Shown here: one piece after another, positions 38,401-48,000 of the stretch
Layout of the letters: every line of letters begins with the position of its first letter
Position numbering within the stretch: position 1 is the stretch's first letter
Assembly: GCF_021018895.1 (NCBI RefSeq)
Contig: NC_079372.1
Location: 16,768,318 to 16,832,317, forward strand
DNA from: Seriola aureovittata
Taxonomy: Eukaryota; Chordata; Actinopteri; Carangiformes; Carangidae
Direction of reading: 5' to 3'
Length of the DNA: 64,000 nucleotides
The notes under the pieces: generated by a model
The model's input: only the letters and a program-made list of their open reading frames with translations
Told to the model about the DNA's origin: nothing
Databases searched by the model: none
Program-made: the position numbers and the translations under genes

Positions 38401-41400
38401 GTGGAGTATAAGCATGTAGTAGCTTTAAGTGGAAACACTCCAGGAGAGAACATGTACCCCTCAATTGTGCTTAAGTACAATGCTTGATTAAATGTACTAT
38501 TTACTAATTATATACAGTATATTATAAATATAATACGTCAAATCACAAAACAACAAAACAAATCCACAGCATTTTCTCATGAAACCCACAGGACTGAAGG
38601 ATTGTCCCTCTGTCTCTTCTTTGGTGCTTTTCATGAATATTATGAATATTAATATTTATTTTTACCCAATTGTATATTCATCTTTTTCCTTACTAAATGA
38701 TCGGGGCCTACAACATTCAAATGGCCTTCCATACTTCAAAGCTACTTAACTGTTTTCTTTTGATTTTGTAATGACTTTAAATTCATTTGTTTCTTTGTTC
38801 TTCTTCTACAACTTCTGTCAGTCTTGGAAATACTTCTGGTATCAGTGTTGTGAAGTGTTTACCACTCTGATAATGATCATTTACCATCATGTGTATGTTT
38901 CCTCTCACATAAAGAAAATAAGGAAGCAGATTTTCTGTGTAAAAGCCAGGGGTGCGGTAAATCCAAGGAGCTGCAAATGCACGACTGGATGATTTGGGAC
39001 GGATTCAAATCAAACGCTAAGAAGAAGATCAACTGTTCAGACATCTCACCCATAGATAATCTGTGGCAGTGCATCACCAAGGAATCAAATCCCCAGTGCA
39101 AAAACCCTGTTTCTGTCGTATGCAATGGTAACACACACACACACACTCAAACACATTTAGTATGATATGTTGCAACGTATCAGTGAATGAAGAAGTTGTT
39201 TGATTTAAACAGGTTATGAAAGGCTGCAGCTCAGAGGAAACGCATCAAATGTCTGTTCTGGGCGGCTGGAGAAAGAGAAAAACGGCAAGTGGAATCCAGT
39301 TAAAAACAATGCAAGCGTTGCTGATCAGTGGTGCCGGCAGATGCACTGTGGGGCATCCAATCCCAGTTCGGATGCCAATGGCACACAGCTGACATGCACA
39401 GGTAATTCAACTAATTAATATTCAACCACCTCATTTCCACAAACAAGCTCAAAGCAACCACTTTGTATTTGTGTATTGACAACTTTTCATATATATATTA
39501 TTTTTTCAAATGAAAATATATAAATCAAAGGAGAGAAACTTTCAAGCCACATAAAACCAGTTTTATTCACCTTCTTGAGCCCCTTGAAAATTTAAATCAT
39601 GACATCAAAATCACTTTCCTCTTTCTGCTCTCCACAGACAGAGTTAACGTTGTACTGATGGATGGTAGGACTCCCAGCAAGTGCTATGGTGCGGTTCATA
39701 TTGACGTGAATGGTGAGCGTCTCCCTGTGTGTGGCTCTTCCTGGACCATGAAGGAAGCTGAAGTGGTCTGCAAGGAGCTCAACTGTGGGAAAGTGAGTTT
39801 TCAGTGTCAGCTTCCAGTATCAGCATTGAAATAATGTTTTATTTAATGTGAGCCTGTGTAACTTTATGAGTAGCAGCCACTGTTGCTGCTTGTTACAATT
39901 ACGGGATAATGCTAAATGCAAGAATATCAGTGGCACAAGTAGAAAAGAGTCAGTAATGTCAGTAAGCTGACACAAAATATAAGGACTCCCTTATTTCTTC
40001 ACATAGAAGGTGGGAAGCTGCAAGTATGCTGTGTTTATCAATTAATTTTTTCATTTATAAGACTTTTATCTTTCTTGACTTTTTTCACTTTAAATGTCTA
40101 ATGGAATAGTTTGGGATTTTGTGAAATACGCACGTTCACATTCTTGTTGAAGCAGTTTAGCTTAGCATAAGGACCAAAAACAGGGAGAACTTCCTCTGTC
40201 TAGATATGAAAAGAAATCCCCCAGCTTCTCTAAAGAAGCTATTATTAGTATTAGTATTAGTATTATGTTAGTGTCGTGTAACTTACTGTATCACTCAGAG
40301 TTTTCTGTCTGGTAAAAATGAATGGTATGATTCACTCAGAGTATACATGCTTTCTTCTAGGTGATTAAACATAGTAACGATCAGAAGACTAACGAACGAG
40401 GGGCAATGAACAATGTGAAGTGCTTAGGCAGTGAGTCCTCGCTGTGGCACTGTCGGGCCAAGCGTAACAGCAGCGCTGTCAAGTGTTCAGAAAAGGCTTC
40501 TGTCATCTGTGCAGGTGAGATATGGCAGTGATCATAGAGTGATAGTCTCTTCCTGATATCTGTATGACAACTTTGGCTTTTTAGATATAGAACAGATAGA
40601 GAATTTCCCATTTTATTGATTCATATCAAGAAAAACATTATTATTTTGACATTATGGTGGAATTAAAAAATGTGATTCTGTTGCAGTGTATGTAGAATTT
40701 CTGCCTAAATGCATGTAGTAAGATATTTTTCATCATTACTATTATTATTTTGTATGTGTATGCATGTTTGACAGTTCTCTTGCTGTCATGGTACAGATAG
40801 TATAAGGGTGAGATTGAAGGACGGTCCTGGAAGATGTGCTGGGAGAGTGGAGATCCAGTATGAGGGCCAATGGAGACAAGTTTCTAAAAATCAGTGGGAT
40901 GACAAATCAGATACTGTCTGCAAAGAACTTAACTGTGGCAATAAAAGCAAAACTGAAACATTCATGAAGGGTCCAGATAATTTCCTCGCTAATACTGTGA
41001 AATGCAAGTCAGATGCCTCAACCATATCTGACTGTTTGACAAATTCAGAGTCAAACACCGCCCCCAGTCAGAGGGAGACCGTGGGAATAACCTGTGAGGG
41101 TGAGTATTCTTTTGTTTGTTTCTGGTTTGTTCGTCTGTTTTGCCCTTAGACCTTCTCTTATTGTGTGTCATTGTCATCCGCCAATTCCATATTGTCAGTA
41201 ACAGCAGAGAGTTGTGTATGAATGCACTCAAGTGAATTCTTTAATTCAAATGGAAAGTGTAACAAAAAAGTCACAGCCTTTTCAATGCAACAACAAATAT
41301 CTAAATACAACACTGTTATTATGTGAAATTTTACTGAATTTCCTATTCAGTAAGAATTTATTTTTTCTATTTTATTTTATTTTTTATTTTTGGCCACTTG

Positions 41401-42053
41401 GGGGCAACAGAACAAGCTGCAACTACAAACATATTATCACCTTATGAATTAGTTGTGTTGTATGTGTCAGCAAACAAGTCAGTTACAAGTGACTGGTCCA
41501 GCAGACACAGAGCAAATGTCTATTCTCCTTTAAGCTCTCTATCAACCCCTGAGGAAATATCTGTCTCGTTAGCTGCTTAGGGCGTCACCACGTTCACCAC
41601 GTTCACCACGTTTGCCACGTTTGCCACGTTCACCACGTTCAGAAAGTTTTCAGATTCATTTACTTTTTTCCCGCTCTTTTTCACACCCATCAATCTACAG
41701 TCATTGAACCATAATGACAAAGTACAAACATGCTTTTAGAGCTGTTTTGAAAATTAGCACATTTATTAAAATCAGGCGATAATTCTCTGTGGGTTTCAAC
41801 TTCAAGTGACACCGTTCACAATCCTTATAGTCATTTGATCCATTGTTCATATAATAAAATATTGTGTGCAGCTTTAATATTGACATGGTATAAGGGAGTC
41901 ACAGTCTAATACTGTCATTATATTATATAAAGTAGTGTTAGTGGTATCAAACATTCATCATCGCTTTATTTGTTTTTATTTATTTATGTTTTTGTCTGGT
42001 TTCCGGTACACAGTTACACCCTTTGCAAAATCATTAACAATATTATTATTAAT

Positions 42054-42089
<36 letters not shown>

Positions 42090-45000
42090 ACTACTACTAC
42101 TACTAATAATACATTTTATTTACCTTTATGTACAAGGCATAACAAAACAGAATAGAATAAAATATAATTGCATAAGATAAATATGATTGCATTGAACTCA
42201 AGTGTTGGAGTTAAACAGAATAAGCAAGTTTGAAAAGGGATTTAAAGATGAGTCAATATTATGGATGTCTTGTGAAAGTGAGTTTCACAGTTGAGGTGCA
42301 ACACGGCTGACAGCCATAAATTCTCTGAAACTAAACAATATCAACAAAATATACATACTTTGAGCCTATCCCAACATGCATTGTGAAGACAAGACATGTT
42401 GCTGGTCTATCACAGTCCTAATACTGTATATCTCTCTTTTTTATGTCCCTGTCAGAGCACGAGGTGGTATTTCTGAGCCGAGATGAGTCCAGTCCCTGTT
42501 CTGGCAGGGTGGGGATAGAGCACAACAGTAACAACTACTGGCTCTCTGGCTCGAACAAGACATGGAACCGAGACTCTGCAAACATAGTGTGTCAGCAGAA
42601 GAACTGTGGGACTGTTTCCAACTTTACCTCTGTCCCTTCTACTGATAAGCAGGCAAAATTTTGGGATAAATCTTACAAGTGCTCATCCAACGGCAAATCT
42701 CTGTTTGAATGTGAAACGAAGACACCGTCATCAGACCACAATGAGACCATTGCAAGAGTGACCTGTACAGGTAATGTGAGGCGGCGTTGAAACATATAAA
42801 CTGATAGATCATGATATTCATTTATTCCGTCACTGGTTGTCCTGTGATCCAGTTTGGAGAAATGATGTAATATACACTCCATTACACAAACTCACCTGAA
42901 TGGTCATAGCTTCACCAGCAGCTGCTGGGATACCACAATTAACCCATACACAAATGAAATATATGTACATATATTACATTTCCATATATGAAATGTATAT
43001 ACATATGAAGTGAAAACATATAAAGTACATGCACATGATAAAATTTTACATGAAACTCATAGAAATGTATGTACATAGACATGTGTTACATATCCATCCC
43101 AAAGCCTGTCAATATATGGTGATGCTATAAATATTAAAGATAGACTCATATGTTTAAGATTAATAAAAAAAAACATAATAAAATGTATTTTAAATGTAAT
43201 TTAGATTTTAATGTAGGCCTATGTTGTTTTAACAAACTTTTATAAACTAAACTAAATCCATCATCTAGATATTTGTTAATATTTGTACATATACAAATTT
43301 CACTTTTTTGTATTTTTAATTTATGTTATAAACTTAGATCTTAACATGTGCAGAGGATGTGTCTATGTGATAATAATATATCGCCTGATCAGTAACATCA
43401 CTTTTGATATGAGCACATAAGGACTTATGCCATATATATATATATCTGTATGGGAAGCTTCTACTCAAACTTTGAAATATCATGCACTTACCTGAAACTG
43501 GTCTGAAGAATGCTTTAGTTGTGAAATAATCTACTGATGTGGGTCAGCAAACAACTTCCTCATCCCTTTGGCTATTATCTTGTTTGGTTGCCTCAACAGG
43601 AACAATCACAATGAGCCTGACAAAGACGTGTTGGGGACATGTCATCATCAATATGAATGGGAGGAGTGGAGGTGTGTGTGGCGACTCCTGGACACAGGAG
43701 CATTCTGAGATGCTGTGTAAAAGCCGTGGCTGTGGGGACCATGTCCTAAAGGCCATCAACCAGGCTGAAAATATAGACGTGCTCGTCAAGAGTTTGCACA
43801 ATACAGACCTGACCAATGACCTGACCCGGAGCAACTTCGTACTGAATGATGAAAAGGATAACACCTGCAACCGAAACCCAGCCTATGTCATTTGTTCAGG
43901 TAATGGATTGATTTTAAAGGATCTATATGTTGAGAAATGTTCAATATTAAAAAGGTTAAAATTTTGCGTGTTCATAACAATTACAGTGTTACAATTATCC
44001 TTTTGGTCAACTGGAACAAGAACATCTAGGCCTTTCTCTCTCTCGCTCTCTCTCTTAATTTTCCTTTATTGGTGAGATAACACAACAAAAACAATAGTGA
44101 CACGAAGGATACCTAGGACATAATTGACAGACATGCAGAAGAAGAACATACAATATATAAGAATATAAAAAATAGTATAAAATAATATGATAATAGTGTA
44201 ATCACTAATCAGTAGTCTAAATAAGTTTTTGGTGATCTACGAGATTCTAACTTTGTATCTTTCATTGTTTTGTTGCAGGTAGTGTCGAGCCCAGATTTAG
44301 TTCTAACAGGGACAAATGTGTCGGAAATGTGGAGGTTTTTTATGAAGGCAAGTGGCTCCCGGTGTGCGAGAGCGCTCTTAAAAATGTAGATGTACGACAC
44401 ACCATCTGTGGGCAGCTGGGATGTGATCGGGCTGTCGATGTGATTCCCCACTTCGGACCTAAACCAACAGAGAGTAATGTGATTTCACAACTACAGTGTA
44501 ATGGCACAAAGTCATTATCAGAATGTATTATCACTTCAAATCAAGACAAGTCCTGCAAGCCTGTTGGCCTCAACTGCACCGGTGTGTGTAATGATCTTCT
44601 CTCTTCTTCATTATCCATTTATTCTGTCCCCACTCTAGCATCTAGCATGTTGTCTTGACAAGATTTGATAAAGAAATAACATGTAAGGGTTATAGGCAAT
44701 TTTCAGCTTCAGTTTTTCCTCTTGCATCTGAGACTTTCCTATAAAGACATAGTCTGTTAATAAAATATTTTTTTTCACCTTCTTGATGAGAGTTAGATGA
44801 GAAGATTGATACCACCTCCATAACAGTAAGACAGATATGAAGCTACCACAGTGGGATGCAGTGGGAAAATGTCTGCCTTGATTAATCCGTTTAAAAACAA
44901 AGTGCAGCTTCATGATGTAAAGATATGAAAGTGTTATTGATTTTCTTATCCAACTCTCAGCAAGAAATCAAATCAGTTCCACTGATGCCTTTAACATTAG

Positions 45001-48000
45001 TGAAAACCTTAAGGTTATTTTATTTGCCCAACATGACAAGACATGAGTTTCTGCTAACACCATCAGGTTTTGTGAGTTTTGCATTTCTTGGATCTCGTCT
45101 CACTAGTTCCTGCTGATTATCTTAGGCTGGAGAAAGATGTTGGTCAACGGTACCTGTAGTGGACCTGTGTCTGTTCTCTCCAATGGAAAACATCATGCCG
45201 TGTCCTCTGAAGGGTGGACAGCCAATGAAGGGAAAACGCTTTGCCAGGATCTGAACTGTGGCAGCTACAAGTCGAAAGAGGACGTCAACAGTACCAATAA
45301 GGATTTTTGGAACAGAAACTTCAAATGTTCAGATGGACCGGCTCCAGAAAACATCTGGAAGTGTGAAAATAATGAAACCCTAGACTCACGCGAGAAGAAA
45401 CAGCTCTTTATTAAATGTGAAGGTAAATGTTATTTTTGCAGGATTTCTGTGATTATAGAACCTCTGCAGTTGCATCGGAAACCTCTTAAAAGTGAGACAT
45501 GCCACCGACAGTGTGCAAGAAATACTATTTTCACAAATACAGTAAATAACCTACTTCACAATCGTTTTTGTTGGCCATTAAAGGAAGAGTTAGAGGAGAA
45601 GATACCTCTGTCATGTTGGTCCATTGAAGTGATATTTCGGGTTATTTGACGTGGAGTTGTGAGAGGTACTTATCTAGTCATGTACTTGTCAGTGTATTAC
45701 CTGCAGTAGATTCAGATCAGTGTGCTGCTCTTTCCACCTGCTTCAAACGTTCATCCGGCTAGGCTAAGCTAACCTGTACTTTAGTGTACCGACATGCAAG
45801 TGGTGTCGATTTTGCTGTCTAACTCTTGTGAGGACAGGTCAAAGTATTCCCTAAAATCCCAATGTATTTCTTTCAAATTACAGGTTACTGCAGATAGTAG
45901 ATCTTAGCTTATCCCGAGCTTGGAGCAGCTAGCTGGTATAGGCTATGTCTAATTAAAAACTATAAGTTAATGTACTAGAGGAGTTCTATGAGCAGTTGAC
46001 TTGACTAAAATTAACTATGATTTATGCTGGAATAGGTCTTTTTCTTCTTCATTGCTGATATTGCAAAGTGGAATTTTCTTAGCTGGAATAAGGAAAAACT
46101 GTATAATTATTTCAAAATAGACCAAAGCATGAGTAGAATGTGTAGTTTGTACAGGTTTTTGCATGAAGTGCGCTCTCTTCCTCTGTGAGCAGTTGTGTGC
46201 CTTTGCGTGGTGTGGCATGTTTACTCCTCAGGATTTTCTGTATTTCAAAGTACAGACAAAGGGTCAGCGTTACAATGACTTTGCTAATGAGGATTTTATA
46301 TGTAAAATTCTTTCTCCCCCAGAGACACATATTGTGTCACTCAATTTTTCACTGTTAACAAATACTGTTAGTCACATTTTAATAACTGCTGATATACACT
46401 CACAGAGTGTTCACCATTCAGTGTTAATGTAACTCGGTCATGAACTCGGTATACTGTGTCATATTTAGTCATTTATTTAGTCATATTTACTGCTCTTTTA
46501 ATATTTGATCTTTTATTTCTTTCTTTCCTAGAGTCCGAGGTCACCCTGACAGATCATTGTCAAGGTGAAGTGAAAATGAATAAATTGAAAGTGTGCAGCA
46601 GTGGCTGGATTGAAAACTATTCACACATGATTTGCCAAGAAAAGAACTGTAGCAACGCTTTTTCAAGAGAGGGGAGCTTCAATGAACCTGAGCCAAATAC
46701 TGAGTACAACCATGTCCGTTGCACTTCCAACCAACACAGACTTAGCCAGTGCATGGCAATGAAGGGAAAGTGCGATGGAAAGGTGGTGACTGTTGCCTGT
46801 GTTGGTAAGTGTGTGTATGTGCTTACTTTACCATCAAAGATGCAGAGTTTCCATCTAACTCTCCTGTCACCTTGTCTGAACAAATGCCATTATATTATTT
46901 CAAATGGAAAATAATGTGTCACAAAGGAGCTAATGTCAGTTTCTAGGGCCCTAACACCTTGCTTTCATACAACAGTATTCACTTGTATGTGTGACGGTAG
47001 CAGATTTCACAGAGTTTTAGCACTTTTAGCATGTTTTAAGCATTAAACATCTGCTTTGAGCCAGTCATTTTTATTCATTATATTTTATCAGAACATAAAA
47101 AATGCACATGATTACTCGTTTAATTTAAAACAATTCCCTTCTTCTGTTGATGCTTACAATATTTTGTGAGTACATTTTTAATTTTCTGGGAGTCTGTCTT
47201 TGTAAATGACAGCAGCTCAATAGTTTATGAATTTCTTGTTTAATGGGTATTAAAGAAATAGGAACACACACTCTTTGCTTTGATACAATTGAATGTCGTT
47301 TTTGGCCAGGAGACAACTACCCTAGCTTAGCATAAAGACAAGTTAGAAAATAAGGCACTTCCATAGCTTACAAATAAACAGCTTTTATCTTGTATGTTTA
47401 TTCAATGGGAAAAACAAAGGTTAAAACTGTAATTTGTTATTTTTACTCTTTGATTTTGATACCTTGGACCTTTAATTGTTTCCCCCTGCTCCCTATGTTT
47501 ATGCTAAGCTAGCTTCATCTTCATATTCAGCAGACATATGTGAGGGTGTTATGGATATTCTCATCTGACTCCCATCAACAAAGATGAATTATTAATTTTA
47601 TTCATTCATTTATTTTTTGATTTTTTTTCTTTACAGAAAATTTCAAGTTCAACACCTCACGACATTGTGGAGGTGAACTTAAAGTCTACGATGGACGTGG
47701 CTGGGAAAAAGTTTGTCCGCTGGAAGCTCTTTCCCAAGATTCTTTGAACATGCTATGTAGTAAGCTTGGATGTAGTGGTTACATAAGCAAAAAACTAATA
47801 ATTAAGAACAAGTATGAGGTAAATATTTGTATTTCACTTTTTGTCTTGTTTTGGCAAAGTGTCCCTCAGTCTCACAAGCTTTTCTGTTTTTGCCTTGTGT
47901 TCTCTTTATAAGTCATTCAAACCTTGTTTTTATCTGTTTAAATTTGATCCAGCGCTTGAAAGTCGGACTGAACTGCACAACCAAACACATGGACATCAAG

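Noticed and set aside
41385..41415. Additional CTCF-like word (GGCCACTTGGGGGCAACAG)
   Set aside because: It differs from the core consensus at two positions (T for A in the AG step, and the last base), so it was not counted with the three perfect matches.
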